A DNA stretch of 64,000 nt from Diphasiastrum complanatum (lineage: Eukaryota > Streptophyta > Lycopodiopsida > Lycopodiales > Lycopodiaceae): the NCBI GenBank assembly GCA_029204225.1, contig CM055106.1:48127337-48191336 (forward strand), read 5' to 3'. The first letter of the stretch is position 1. Each line of letters starts with the position of its first letter. Below the pieces are notes generated by a model. It ran no database searches. It saw only the letters and a program-made list of their open reading frames with translations, and had not been told where the DNA came from. Made by a program: the position numbers and the translations under genes. Shown here piece after piece: positions 10,416 through 23,224 of the stretch.

Positions 10416-11440
10416 GCAATGGTGATCCTCCCCTCCTAGTCCGCCCTCCTTCACTGCTCCTCCATCAGCACCCTCCTCCATGGCCCGTAAAACCAGGGGG
10501 AGCCCTTGCTCCCCCAACCCCCAACCCCCCCCCGCCCCCCTCCATCTCCTCCTACCTCATCCTGCGCTCCACCCGCTGCTGCCCTCCACCCTACCCCTGC
10601 CCCACCCGCTCCAACTGCTGCACCCGCTCCACCTGCTACCGCCCTCCCCCCTACTTTTGCCCCACCCATTCCACCTGTTGTCGCCCTCCAGCTCTCCCCC
10701 TCCACCCCACCTGCTGCCTCCGCCCCACCTGAGATCTCCCCTGCTGCCTCCGCCCCACCCATTGCCTCCGCACCTGCGGCCTCCACCCCACCTACGGTCC
10801 CCGCCCCACCTGCTACCTCCGCCCCACCGGTTGCCACCCTCCATTCTACCTCCTCCACCCCTGCTGTTGCCCTCTCTACTGTTCAAGAGCTTCCCCATAC
10901 TGCTGTGCAGCAGGCACCCCTTCCCTCGCCACACACTAACATCGCCCCCCCTCTCCTCGCTTCCCACTCCGGCCCCCCTCCTTCATCTCCTGTCCCTTCC
11001 ACTCCCATCCCTGCCAATGCTGCCCTGGACACCCCCTTTCTATCCCACGCAGATTACACGACCTCCAAATCCTTCGAAAAAATTTTAGCCTACCAATTGA
11101 AAGAGCTGAAAGCAGATGTACAAACCTTGAAACTGGAAATCATACATCTACACACAGAGAACCAACAACTTCGGACAGAAATGGATAACAAGTGTGCTTC
11201 CCAGCCGCAAGCAAAGACAATGACGAAGTTACAAGACCTGGAACAGCAGTTGAGCCAACACAAAGAATCCACCAGAACATGGGCTTCTACTCTCACCAAT
11301 GGTAAAGGTACCAACCCACCTTGGACAGCTGATGGCGGAAGTAAGTCTGCCCCTCTTTCATCGTTCATTTCCGCTACTCTTACGGAAGAAAAACTTCGAG
11401 ATTCCAAGGCTCTCAATATTAGGGTACGAGGCATTGTCGA
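10414..11440 (+). pseudogene. TC-LINE ORF1: proline/alanine-rich, coiled-coil protein
   Basis: The open frame from 10506 begins with about 180 residues of low-complexity Pro/Ala/Ser/Thr sequence. It then has a heptad-rich coiled coil (LKELKADVQTLKLEIIHLH, about residues 195-255) and the start of an RNA-binding-like segment (SKALNIRVRGI). This is the general layout of LINE ORF1 proteins, which bind element RNA. At about 11440 it is fused in frame to RT by loss of the ORF1 C-terminus, the whole endonuclease and the RT N-terminus. A homologous ORF1 piece at 22446-23010 keeps the C-terminal segment absent here. Confidence 0.7.
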
Positions 11441-12756
11441 TGGACTTCCCTTCCTCCTAGCTCGTCAGGCCATTATTGAGGAAGCTAGACACAGGAAAGA
11501 GCGGGTCTACTATTGTTTTGTTGACTTTAGGAAAGCCTTCGACTCTGTTCCACGTTCCCTCCTCATCCAACGGCTTCGTGATCTCGGCTTTTCTACTGAC
11601 ACGATCTTGGCAGTGATGGCACTATATGAGAGAGTCCTTGGTTGTTTTCGGAGTGACATCGGCATCTCAGATCATATCTGGAGCACTATTGGTGTTAAAC
11701 AGGGTTGTTCTCTAACTCCAACCCTGTTTGGGCTATATCGATGAGCTTGAGAGAGTCATTGAGGGATGTGGTGGCACAGGTTGCAGATTAGGGAGTATCT
11801 TGATTGCTATACTTTTATATGCAGATGACGTGGTTCTCCTATCTTCTACCAGAAAGGGATTACAGCGACAACTCGACAGCCTTCATGCTTTCTGCAGTAG
11901 ATGGGGACTAGGGGTTAACATATTGAAAACCAAAGTTATGGTTTTCAACACATCGAGAGCTTTTATGCAGCGCCAAGAACTCATCTTCAACAGGCAGCCC
12001 TTGGAGGTTGTATCTTCCTACACTTACCTTGGCGTACTCTTTACAGGCCCTATCTTTGGTATGCGACAGGCAGCTTCCGCCAGACTTGGGAAGGGCCACG
12101 CGTCACTTGTCCAGTTAGAGCGTTTCTGTTTCAGACGGTTTATTCGGGATGCCCCGAGTAACTGCCAGCTTTTTGACACTCTCGTTACACCCACAACCCT
12201 ATATGCAGCAGAAGTATGGTGTACGGGTCTTACATCATCGGATTGGGCCCATATTTCACGACTGCAGGTTCTCATGTTATCCCGGATGATACGGGCTAAG
12301 CCATCCGTCCCACACCAAATTATACTGACAGAGTTCGCGGTTCCACCCATACAGCTATCCGCCATCTTCCAGCTTATCCTATATATCCAGCGTGTCATGT
12401 TGTTATCCACAGACGAGCAGAGATACATACAGATGGCACTCGCTTCATCACGACACCTTTATGACCAGGGACATCGACTATCATGGTTCTCTCAGGCCTC
12501 CCAGCTATTGGACACACTTGGCATATCTATCACAGACCTTCCATCAGGCACCCATGAGTACATCAGACGCTTTCTTTATAGAGTATATCTGAGACGGACA
12601 TGGCAGGGGCAGCTCGGGGTCGAACCCGACTATTACAGGACACACTTTTTGGAGCTAGAAACAGCAGGACTTCCAGTTTTGCCACACTACCTCACCTCAG
12701 GACTGTCTCACGGGCTTCGGTTTCTGTTGGGCCAATTTCGAGTATCTTCACATTAG
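11441..12756 (+). pseudogene. TC-LINE reverse transcriptase
   Basis: Non-LTR RT motifs occur in order: IIEEARHRKERVYYCFVDF, RKAFDSVPR (11526-11560), VKQGCSLTPTLFGLY (11695-11735), the catalytic YADDVVLLS (about 11818-11845) and KTKVMVFN. A 2 bp deletion near 11735 shifts the frame. The C-terminal region ends at TAG 12754-12756, where other copies read CAG in SSHQLAIET. The RT N-terminus and endonuclease are deleted in this copy. The motif set fits L1-like LINEs. Confidence 0.9.
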
Positions 12757-13320
12757 TTGGCTATTGAGACTGGACGCTTCCAGTGCACCCCGCGAGAGGA
12801 GCGGATTTGCCAGTTGCGCTCATTAGCTATGGTCGAGTCAGAGGAGCACTTCCTTTTCACATGTCCAGTTTACTATGAGATGAGAGGGCAATATCATTGC
12901 CTTTTTCGTCAGACACATGTTACACTGCGGTCCCCTATCTCATACGAGGACCCCCGTTGTGTGGCACTTATGCTACGTGAGATGTCCCTCTTACGACAGG
13001 ACCTATGTCAGGCAGTTCAGCATACTTACCCAGTCACCCAATCCCAGATTACATCCTTCTTCTCACGCAGGAGATCACGTTCTGATGCGGACATGACTGA
13101 CAGCGATTGCGACGACATTCCCAGACCCAGGACGCAGAGACGACGTACCACGCAGCCTCAGGCGACCATGAGAGTTACACGTCCCACCAGGCCTCCTAGA
13201 CAGAGACGCACTACATATGCTCATACTCATCGACGACACCAGCATGTTCCAGCGCTTATTGATGTTACAGCTCGCATTACATCCTTCTACAGCATCAGCA
13301 CAGCCCTGACTTCTTGACAT
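12757..13320 (+). pseudogene. TC-LINE C-terminal zinc-finger and basic tail
   Basis: This continues the RT frame after the nonsense codon. The segment REERICQL..ESEEHFLFTC corresponds to a CX2C...HX4C finger, seen intact in the copy at 23.7 kb (ICQLCTL...EDHFIFRC). Here the second Cys is Arg. A serine/aspartate patch and an arginine-rich tail follow, ending at TGA 13315-13317. Confidence 0.8.
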
Positions 13321-13516
13321 GGATACATATGATTTTCATGCACAGGCTTTTTCATTTATGTATTTATCTTAGCCTGTACCAGATGTTTTTTTCTTTATTA
13401 CAGCATTGGAGATGCTTTAGACGCTCTCCTATTACTACTTTTGTCTTATATGCCTTTTGGCATGGAAAAGACATTAATAAAGCTTTCCTCTCTTTCCTCT
13501 CTCTCTCTCTCTTCTT
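13321..13516 (+). mobile_element. TC-LINE 3' untranslated region and TC tail
   Basis: It contains the perfect stem-loop ATGCCTTTTGGCAT (13450-13463), AATAAA (13476-13481) and a short imperfect (CT)n tail ending near 13516. The same three elements end other copies of the family. A degraded duplicate of the stem-loop block lies at about 13594-13612. Confidence 0.85.
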
Positions 13517-16199
13517 AGTTAGTTTGGTTTTAGTTATGTTGTTTTGACGGCATTGCTATGTCTTGGTGCCATCCATTTTGATGTACTTGTTCGTCTTATA
13601 TGCCTTTTGCATCTCTGCACATGAAAAAAATCATCATATATAATGTCGAGCCAAATGGCACCATAATAGAGTGCAATGATGTTTGATGAAAAGTATGAAA
13701 ACTAATATACAACTAAGGCTCAGGCTCGTCCTGATAATCCTCATCATCTGAGATTGGCTGACTTAATCAAATGAGTTTGACGGTGACATGCAACTCCTTG
13801 CCTTTGCCTTTGTCCCCACCACACCCCCCTTCTTCTGACTGCCTCCAACCGGTCGCCCTCTCACCTGTGATCCCATACCATGGGAAGGCCCTATAAACTT
13901 AAAGTCGACCTAGCTTACAACTACCTAGAATGCTCCACTCTTTTGAACAAACAATGAACCCACCCCTCGCCCTTCGCGGAACCTCTCGGTTGCCCTCTAG
14001 GCCTACGTGACTTGATGGCTAGCTCCTCCTATGTCTCTGCATAGGGGTCCGCCAGCAGGTCAGATAAGAAGTTCCCCTAACGCTCATCCCCCCTCTTGTC
14101 CTCCCTCACCCTCCACCCACTCCTCTAGTAATCAGCCCCCTCCTCTCCTATCTCTTTCATGCGCGCACGACCAAATGGGCACAATTATGGTTTTTCAACA
14201 AAGAAAAGAATTTGACAGAAAACAAATCGTGATTCTCATGTGCAGATCACGATTCTCAAGTGCAAATCGCAATTCACTGCAACAATGAGTTGGGATATAG
14301 TCCTACAAACACTAGCATAGTGCTTATCATAAAAACTTCACCTAACTCCTCTCTCATCACTAAAAGCTTATTGTGTTTCCACTAAAGTGAAAATGGTCAT
14401 TTAAGACTTCAGCCACTATTATGAAAGAAAGTAATATTCATTTCGTAGCATCAAGACAAAAATCCTTCGATTTGCACTCATTGTTGGTGGTGAAACATTA
14501 CAAGAGCACTCAACAAGACCGATGCAAATTAACATAAAACCTTTACTGGTATATAGTGATAGTAAAATCTCCTAGATAAAATCGATTTTGACATAAAGGA
14601 ACTACCCTGAAGTATAGTACAGCCAGTATGAGTGTTCACTCCACGTATGAGAGTAGAACAAGATATCGCATAAATAAACCAGGACAAAGTTTGACTACAA
14701 TAAGAGTTTCACTTTTAGCTTTGACTTGATGTTTTCACTAGCATTTCTCCAGTATACGCTCTACAATTCTAATAACTGAACCTTGTAAAACAAGTCCTTT
14801 GTTCAAACATAGCACATTACTAAGAAAAAATAAAATACAAAATCTAAAAGAACATTTGATCTTTTCAAATTATTCTCACTATGATGCACACTGGATTTTG
14901 ATACCTCATAGGTGGCCAAACTCTAGGGACACTAAACAAAAAACAAAATGGTACCCAATTTTATCTTGAAAACATCCTACTTGATGAATATGGCATGCAA
15001 TACATGGACTTTCAAGCTTTAAACTACTTGAATACAAGTAAAACAACGCTATTTTCAAAAATCAACTTTTCGAGTGATAGATTTTGAATTGTAGTATAGC
15101 ACAACAACATATTGCATCATGACGATTATAAGATGCAACTTTAAGGTGCTCAAATTTTTTCTCAAGATTATGCACAATTCTCCTTGGTTTGCTAGCCTAA
15201 AGGATTTTGGAAGATTTGAGAGTAATTTTGCCTTGAGACAAGCATCCTAAATGTCTAGGCTCATTTTTTCATTAAGACAGGCATTTTTTTAAATTTATGC
15301 CTATTCACCTGATGATCCCTGTTATATAAGTATGTACATGGAATAGATAACCCCTTGCTAGGGAAGTGATGCAAAGTTTATGTGGAGATGATTCCATTGA
15401 TACTTTGTCGGAATTCACAAATAGATATTCGAACAAGACTTTGACATCAACTCGATGCCTGACTTTCTCGCTTTTGCTTTGTTTTACTGGAATGTTATTC
15501 GGTTGCAGCACAAGCTCGACAATTTACCTTGTCAAAGCTCAACATGGAGATCATATGTACATTGTTGCTCTTGTTGTTTGAACCACATACTTTGGGGATT
15601 TACGTCCTCTTAGTTCATAAAGTAGCTTATTATTGAGTTCAGCATACTTAAAGTACTTTTTACAAGAGATTGGTGTGCAAGTCCTACAATGGAACATTGC
15701 TAAGCATCTCCTCTGAGAGAATATCAGCATTAATAAGTTGGCAAATGACCAGTAGAGAACCTATTTATACTACTCCAAAGGCTACAAACTACTAAATAAA
15801 TACATACGATGGAAAGGATCCCAAGAGGATCTGTGTCCAACAGCTTGGTCAGTAGGGTAGTAAGTCATAAAACTACTAAATAAATACATACGATGGAAAG
15901 GCTATTATAGAACGTTGAGGTCGCATAGCCAATGAATGAGCTACAAGTATCCTGTGCTATTCAAATTGGCTCATTAATTCGATTTAGTGCTATTCAATGA
16001 AACACTAGTCCAAAGCTTTATTAATGTCTTTTGATGCCACAAAAGCATATCAGATGAAGTACGTGTCAAGTGTGTATAACGAAAAACTGCAGGAGCATAA
16101 AAAGGTCTCCAAAACTAAAAATGCGTATAGAAAAACTAGACTAAGGAAAAAAAACCTGGAATAAAGACATACAGACACAAGTAGAAAAGCAATGCCACT
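13517..16199. other. Unrecognised intergenic DNA
   Basis: No supported gene is present. Short frames here have no recognisable motif. A 32 bp sequence is perfectly repeated at 15786-15817 and 15870-15901. The segment 13790-14170 is C-rich; the rest is AT-rich. Confidence 0.6.
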
Positions 16200-17005
16200 A
16201 AAAAATCATCATCTGATATGTTGAAGGTGCAGTCCCAACTTCCAAGAGGTATATCTGGAGTGGGTCACTATTGTTGTTGACATGGATGTCAAGTATGTGA
16301 TCTATGAGTATGTGACTGTAAACTGTGTCGAGTGCCTCTAACTGTCACATGATGATGCACTCAACATCTCTGATCTCTATGGTGGTCCCAAGTAGGAATA
16401 TCAACTTTATCATCAGACTCAAAATCATCACAAGATCTTCTCTAGCTTCTCCTAGAGAGGAAAGACACGATCATGAGCTGTGAAGTAGGACGCTGCGACT
16501 GCACATAGCATGCATACACTGCTCCGAAGTAGTAACATCTCGCAAATCATGAGAGCAACACGGCATGGATAGACAGAGAGTCTCTGAAGCGGCAAAAGAA
16601 TCCCCCCTCTAATCTCATAATAAGGGACATCAAGAAATAAAGTGATCCTCAATTTCAACCTCATCAAGAATACAAAACTAGCAAAGCCTCTCCGCCCGGG
16701 GGATGCCCTGGAAGCGACCCGTCTCAACCGCAAGTTGGTGTGAAGAAACTCTGAGCTGGCCCAAAAGTAATCTAAGACCATGTCAAAGACCAGACTCCAG
16801 ATAACGAGGTAGACGCAGCAAACCAACTGTATCCAACTCCAAGAAGTGAGTCCGATAAAAGTCAGGTTTGATCCCCAACTTGCCAAGAGAACAACCCTGT
16901 TTCACCCCTATACTAGTCAAAATCTGCTCAAAAATACCTAAGTCACCTCTGAAAGAACCCAAAACCCTCTCATATAATGCCATGACTGCAAGCACCATGT
17001 TTGTG
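16200..17005 (-). pseudogene. 5'-truncated TC-LINE, minus strand
   Basis: On the minus strand it starts at VLAVMALYERVLGSF, mid-RT, directly behind a (CT)n tract. It includes SIGVKQGCSL and jumps by deletion to the C-terminal region (KLGIKPDFYRTHFLELDT, then SSEFLHTNL and the zinc-finger region). It ends with the acidic tail homologous to 23.9 kb. Frame changes and stops are frequent. The 3' untranslated end is not clear. Confidence 0.8.
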
Positions 17006-17020
17006 GAGAGAGAGAGAGAG
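17006..17020. repeat. Short (GA)n tract between two minus-strand TC-LINE copies
   Basis: This is (CT)n on the minus strand. It is the tail of the copy at 17021-17180 and also the left neighbour of the truncated copy below it. Confidence 0.9.
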
Positions 17021-17180
17021 TTTTATTAGTGGCTTTTCCATGCCAAAAGGCATATAAGACATCTTGGATTTTCTGAGTACACATGATAGGAAAGAATGTT
17101 TCCCCACAAATTGAGAATGTCTCCCCACAATCGAAAGCCGCGATCGTAATTAGACTTTGTCTAGAACTTGGACCATTGCA
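17021..17180 (-). mobile_element. TC-LINE 3' end, minus strand
   Basis: The minus strand reads the family stem-loop ATGCCTTTTGGCAT (17040-17053), GGAAAAG, AATAAA and (CT)n in the conserved order. Only the last ~150 bases of the element can be recognised. Confidence 0.75.
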
Positions 17181-17895
17181 CATTCACAAGTGGAAGCAAG
17201 TGAGCACAAATTCAGCAAGTTCACAGAAGTGGCTATTCTCAAGCATGCAAGTTTGGATGCGTATGCAGCCATAAGTGACTACCAACTCCAAGCCATGCTG
17301 ATTCAAGCTCAAGGTTGGCTGCGTAACGTGCAGGCACACACCCACACACACAAACACAATGACCACCATCCTCTTGGACCAGATTCAAAAGTCAGCCTTT
17401 CTGAAACTTGCTTAAAATGACATACAGCTGCATCAAATTGGCCTTGGAGCTACGCGATCTCAGTGAAGTAGAGATCATCTCATCTCAGGACACGCCAAAC
17501 TGCTGAAATAACCAGTAAATGGCATCAACACTGCCCGAAGATTTTGGGGATGCTCCCGACCCCATCCGCTTTGGCAGGCTGAGGCCAATGCTCCAGAGAT
17601 CAAATTCAACATATGGTTAACCATGAAGCAGCCCAACAGTCATGAAATTGGCAACCAGACTGACAGGATTCAGACACTTGATGGAGATGTCCCAAACGGC
17701 CCAAGTACGTCAGTGCCCCATAATTGGGGGTGAACGGTATATTCACTGAAAGTCTACCATACACGATGGTAGTTAAACACCATATGAATCTTGTACTGAA
17801 TAGATGAAATCAATGCTACAGTGAAGAGAATCAAAGGCTTAGGAATGTCTTCCAAACAACTTTCATGAATTCCTGAGGTCACAAGCATCTAGTAC
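17181..17895. other. Unrecognised DNA downstream of the helicase-like gene
   Basis: This is where a last exon or 3' untranslated region of the minus-strand gene could lie. I searched the minus strand for the conserved C-terminal block of the family and did not find it. Confidence 0.5.
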
Positions 17896-18052
17896 CTGAA
17901 CCATGGTTTCCCCCACCACTGGTGACAGTACTGAATGCAGGACTTGAATGCCCAGTAAGACCTGCTCCGCTCACCCTTCCAAGCATTTGCGGTGATGATC
18001 CCACTGTCACAGGAGAGCTTAGTATTGCTGCAATTCTTCTTAGATATACTTC
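17896..18052 (-). CDS. Helicase-like gene, exon 5
   Basis: After TACAG the exon encodes EVYLRRIAAILSSPVTVG, then a Gly/Ser-rich stretch ending HGSG before a possible GTACTA donor. If that donor is not used, the frame closes at TGA five codons later (about 17878). The start phase fits exon 4 and the YLRRIA block fits motif VI of the family. The rest does not resemble the usual C-terminus, so a later exon may be missing. Confidence 0.7.
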
Positions 18053-21000
18053 CTGTATTTGTGATAAAGTGTTAGTCCAACCTACTCATTTGGCTAATAG
18101 GCACTTAACAACTAGCATCTAGCAGGTGCAAACAATGTCCAAAATTTAAACTGGAACTGGAAAAATTGGAACAGAGAACACCTGATTGTTAAAATATTGT
18201 TTACTTTGACTAAGGTATACATAGAATCAAAATCAAAACTCTTCTGAAGTTGGAAGTATGCATGAGTAGAAGTATCAAAAACCAGTGTTGTCTATCTTTT
18301 TTCTGCAAGTAATGGTAACAACAGTGGGCAAGTCAATTGTTGTTTCTGTCTGAGGGACCAGGGTAACCACTTTGGAACAAGACTTTTTTGAACATATAAA
18401 GTCTTAAAATTGACACTCTACCATGAAAAAGGTGCCTCTAAAAAATCAAACAACAAATTCAAACAATTTGAAATGGATAAAATTTGTTCCCAAAAATACA
18501 AAGCAATTTACTTTGACAATAGTACATTGGAGTAAACACACCCAAGAGATTAAACAAGAGGAAACCTGGGCAGTGGCCCAAGCCTCAAGTACAAGAAAGC
18601 TACTGAAGAAATGGCAGAAGAATCCAGCTTAAAAATCGTTTATGTAGAGCATTGATTGCCAAATAACTATTCCAGACAAAAATAAGAGAAGGAAAAAAGA
18701 ACTTTTCAACTGTAACACTGCAAGGCTCAGCTCAACAGAAAAAGCCAACTTTTAATGAATAAAAGGCAAAACTATCTTATAAGAAATCATGATATAGATG
18801 AGCTGAAATACTCGACAGCACTAAAGAAAGAGTACCAGAGCTGTTACAATGGAAACAAACATCTCAATGGTCAAATTCAATACATCTGACGATGCTACAG
18901 TAGCTACTAGCTATGTTGTTCTAAAGTTTAAAAATCTACCGTGTGTTGCACCAAGACAACCTCCAAAAAAAGCTCAATGACAAAATAACAATGTGCTCTT
19001 ACCTTCTTACTAGGCAGGTCATAGTTTATCAGCACTCGAGCAGAAAGACATTGCTCCCCAACAGCTTGGGAAGGCAAGCAAGCATCAGTAATAACAAGAA
19101 GATGAGACGGCTTCCTCGATTGCCCTTCATGAGCCGGCATCCTGCCATCTTCCAGAATTTCGTTCCATTCTGCAATGGCATGCCTAAACTCATCGCATGT
19201 TGTTGCACGAGCTTTCTCTCCAATATCACTATGCTACATCCAACAGGAGGTTACTATAAGCACCAAATGATAAGACTTTCTGCACAGTGACATAAAAAAA
19301 CCAGAAAATGATGCAAATCTGTGGAGCATGTCTAAAGGCAAATACTTGAGTTGAAACCTTTCCACACATCTTGGCTTACAACATGAAAGAACTTAAGTTT
19401 CAAACTACCAAAAGAACATGCTGTGCAGTATATGTAACCTGGACTGCAACATTTAAACGCAGAAATTTGATATGTAATTCAGCCATGTCTTGACATGAAA
19501 TAAGTGAAATGGAAGGTGGCCGAGAAGACAACGTTGCAAGTGATACAGTCCTTTGACTGATGCTGAAGGGATCGTGAAAGTGGGGCTGAAACTTTCGGAG
19601 GAACTGGAACTCATGACGGAATTGACGCAGCTGTACTCAGAAGAGGCATCCCAAATAGAGAATCCAAGGTGTTGGCCAAAGTTTTATGAGCTTCTTTCAA
19701 GCCATAAATGAATACTACCAAACCTGTTTAGGCAGAGTATAGTTTCAATAAATCGTGATTCGATGCTAATCAAATCGCGAATCCAATTTGGACGCTTCGA
19801 ATCTCTGAATCAAATTTTCCTAGAAAATTTTTTTTCTCACGGAACCCGATTACAGAGGCGTCCCGTTTTTCTCTTTTTTGTTTTATGTTCTTCGTTGTGA
19901 GAGCGCAATGGAGTGTGTGTGTGTGTGTGAGTGTGTGTGTGTGAGAGAGAGAGAGAGGGAGAGAGAGTAAAATTACAAGTTATTACATTTTTATGAATTC
20001 TGCAGAATTTAAATTAGAATCTATATTGTTGAATGTTGAATGTTGAATGTTGAATGTTTTGAGTTCATACATGTAAAATTTCATTGTTATTTGTTTCATG
20101 ATTCATCTATGATTTGACATCACTTTCAGGTTTACTATTTTAAAGTTCAAACCCTAAAAGTGTACATAATACAGGTGTCAGGGAACACGTATCAGGTAAA
20201 GTTTAAACAGTTAATCGTTACAATATGGAATTTGGAACCTTCTTCAACATGATACCATAATGGTTGTCGTTGAACAGACTCACAAAAATGGCTCATTTCA
20301 TACCTATTACCAACTCATAAAAAGATAGATGCACCTGGGGTAGCCCTTCTACTCATACAGCATGTATTCATACTTCATGGTTTACCATCATCCATAGTGT
20401 CTAATAGAGATACAAGCTTTACGGATCATTTTTGGACTACCGTAATGCATAAGCTTGAGGTGCAGTTGAGAATGAGCGGTACTGATCACCCTGAAAGGGA
20501 TGGTCAAACAGAGAGAGTTAACCAAACCATAGAGGACATGCTTAGGGCATACGTAAGTGTTAAGCAAACGCAATGGGAAAAATATTTGCCGTTCTTGATG
20601 TTTGCTTATAATGATAAAAAAGAATGCTCCTACTAAGATAAGTCCTTTCTAGTTGAACTATGGTTTTAAAATGTGAAACAAACGATGGATTGCGCAAAGA
20701 TACTTGCTAATCGTGATCATACACCAAGAGAGTTCGAGGAAGGAGACATGGTGTTTCTCCTGATTCCAAAGGACTCAACCTTCTCTTAAGACAAGGAAGT
20801 GTCATAAGTTATCTCCGCATTATTGTGGACCCTGGAAAATAGTTAAAAAGTTTGATGATATTGCTTATAAACTAGCATTACCTCAAGATTGTAAAGTTCA
20901 TCCTGTTTTTCATGTTTCACGCTTAAAGACGGTTTTACACAAGGGTGATAACTTGCTAACTGATGGACTTGTTTTATTTCAGGAGCATGGAGAGGTGATG

Positions 21001-23130
21001 CACGGACCTACACAAAGTATTGGACCGGAGAGAGAGTCACGGCTTAGAAATTGTCTGATCCGTGAGTACTTGGTTGCGTGGCACGGTAGACCTCTCACTG
21101 ATGGGGACACCGTGCACGCTTTGTATGCACAATACCCTTATTTTACCATCACGGGTGATGTTCCTTGAGGAGGGAAGGAATGTCATGTATTTATATTCAT
21201 GCCTCGTCGAACTTGTAAATTGTAAACTGTAAATATTGAAATGGCTCACACCGGCCTGTGGTGTTTTGTGAGAAAATGCAAATAGCAGATTTTTGGTAAC
21301 TTATTGTATTGGGTCTTGATTTAGAGGCTGTCGAACTAACCTCCTAAAAAGTAGGAGCATTGACCTATCAACATGACATGTCATATGCTCATTGGGACAC
21401 TTGGTCCAGTGCATAAGTAACATGGGTCGGACGGCCCTAATTGCTTGAAAAAGTATCAGGGTACTGCCAAGTGGCAAGTGTCACTTATGCATGGGGCTCG
21501 CCATGTGTCGACGTTAGGAAAGGGTCAGGGTTAAGTTAGTGCTTGAGGATTATTGATAAGTGAACCTCGAGAGAGGCATTCCTCATCATAGTCTATGCAG
21601 CAGGTGGCTGGGAGGAGACTTAGCAGTAGTGCTCTTATGTGTTTATGCTTGTAACTTGATATGTACTTTCTAAAGTGGATATTTGGTGCGCACTTTGGTG
21701 TGCTTTGGGTTTGATTCAGATAGCTTTGTGAGAGATACTTATTGCTCAAATTTCAATGATTTCATTCTTCATAATCCATATGTCTGATGATAATATCATG
21801 ATATGTAAACTAAAAAAAACACTGAATAGTAATATATATTATGATCAATGTCAAATGAATCCGAGCATCTCTCGGGATGCCACTGTATCTGCCAGTCTCA
21901 ATGGCTAGCTGGTGAGAGGAAACCCGAAACTGACCCATCACTATCCGCAGTCTGTGTGAGATAATATCCACTAGATATCCGGATGTCATAACTCATGGTT
22001 ACTTTCTAACCTCTCTTGGCTCTGAGCCTCCTCCAAACAAGTGTTGTCAAGTGTAGTCTCTCTCTCTCTCCATCATCCACCCTATCCATAAAACTATCCA
22101 TAAAAATGGTGACTCCATGATTCTTGGTAACTACCACACTAACATGATTAGGCATGTTCTCGCGAAGCTATATGGCACCATCCTTCAGTCTACAATGAGT
22201 TCAGAGGCGGAATCTCGGAGATTACGTGCTTTGGACAGGCAGATTTTCGATCCCATTATGCCACCGTTGACCGTATCTTCACACTTCGGGCTTTGATTGA
22301 GGAAGCCAAGTACAAGACAGAGAAGGTTTATTGTTGTTTGTGGACTTTAGTACATTTGGAGCACCATTGGGGTGAAGCAAGGTTGTTCTCTTTCACTAAT
22401 TCTTTTTGGGTTATACATCGATGAGCTAGAGAGAGTCATCTCACAGTGCGGAGGTTCGCACCTTCAAAAGCTGGATACTTCCATTGAAGAACTCAAGAAC
22501 AAAGTTGCAGTTATCAAAAGTGATACTGGAACAACACCATATGGCTGTCCAATCATGGGCAGATGGACTTAAAGGTTCGTCTACAGTTATCTCTCCACCT
22601 TCGCCTTCACCTTCACCTTCATTTATTTCAACCACGTTCACTGAGAGCCATCTGCAAGAGCACAAAGCTCTCAATGTTCGTGTTAGAGATATTCTGAACT
22701 CCCAAAATGTTGTTGCAGAAGCTGATAAGTTTTTGGATGAAAATCTTTAGCACCATAGCGCAGGTATGGACATTACCTGGCGACCTAAGAAGGACCCGGA
22801 TATCCGCTTCACATCAATGTCTCACCGGCGTGAAGTTTTGGGAAAGCGATCTAAATTGCGAGATACCAAAATCTATTTGGAGGAAGATCTTACTTTCATC
22901 CAAGTCCAAGAACGTAAGAAGGCAAGACAAAAAGCTTTGTCAACTGGCAAACGGCTTATCTATCGTGATGGTAATTATCATATTTGTAGATCGTAAGCCT
23001 ATAGTTAATGAGAGTCTTAACTCTATTATGTGAAAAATAAAAAAACGCCCAAAAAGCGTTTGTGAGACAAAGTCTGAGCTGGAGAAATGAAGAGATGTCC
23101 AATTGAGCATGTAAATGGTACACGTACCAT

Positions 23131-23224
<94 letters not shown>

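Noticed and set aside
10451-10967. Glycine-rich minus-strand frames opposite the LINE ORF1
   Set aside because: They are shadows of the proline/alanine-coding plus strand; the plus frame continues into a coiled coil and RT.
18423-18632. A 69-residue plus-strand gene
   Set aside because: It has no motif, lies in an intron of the minus-strand gene, and has AT-rich low-complexity composition.
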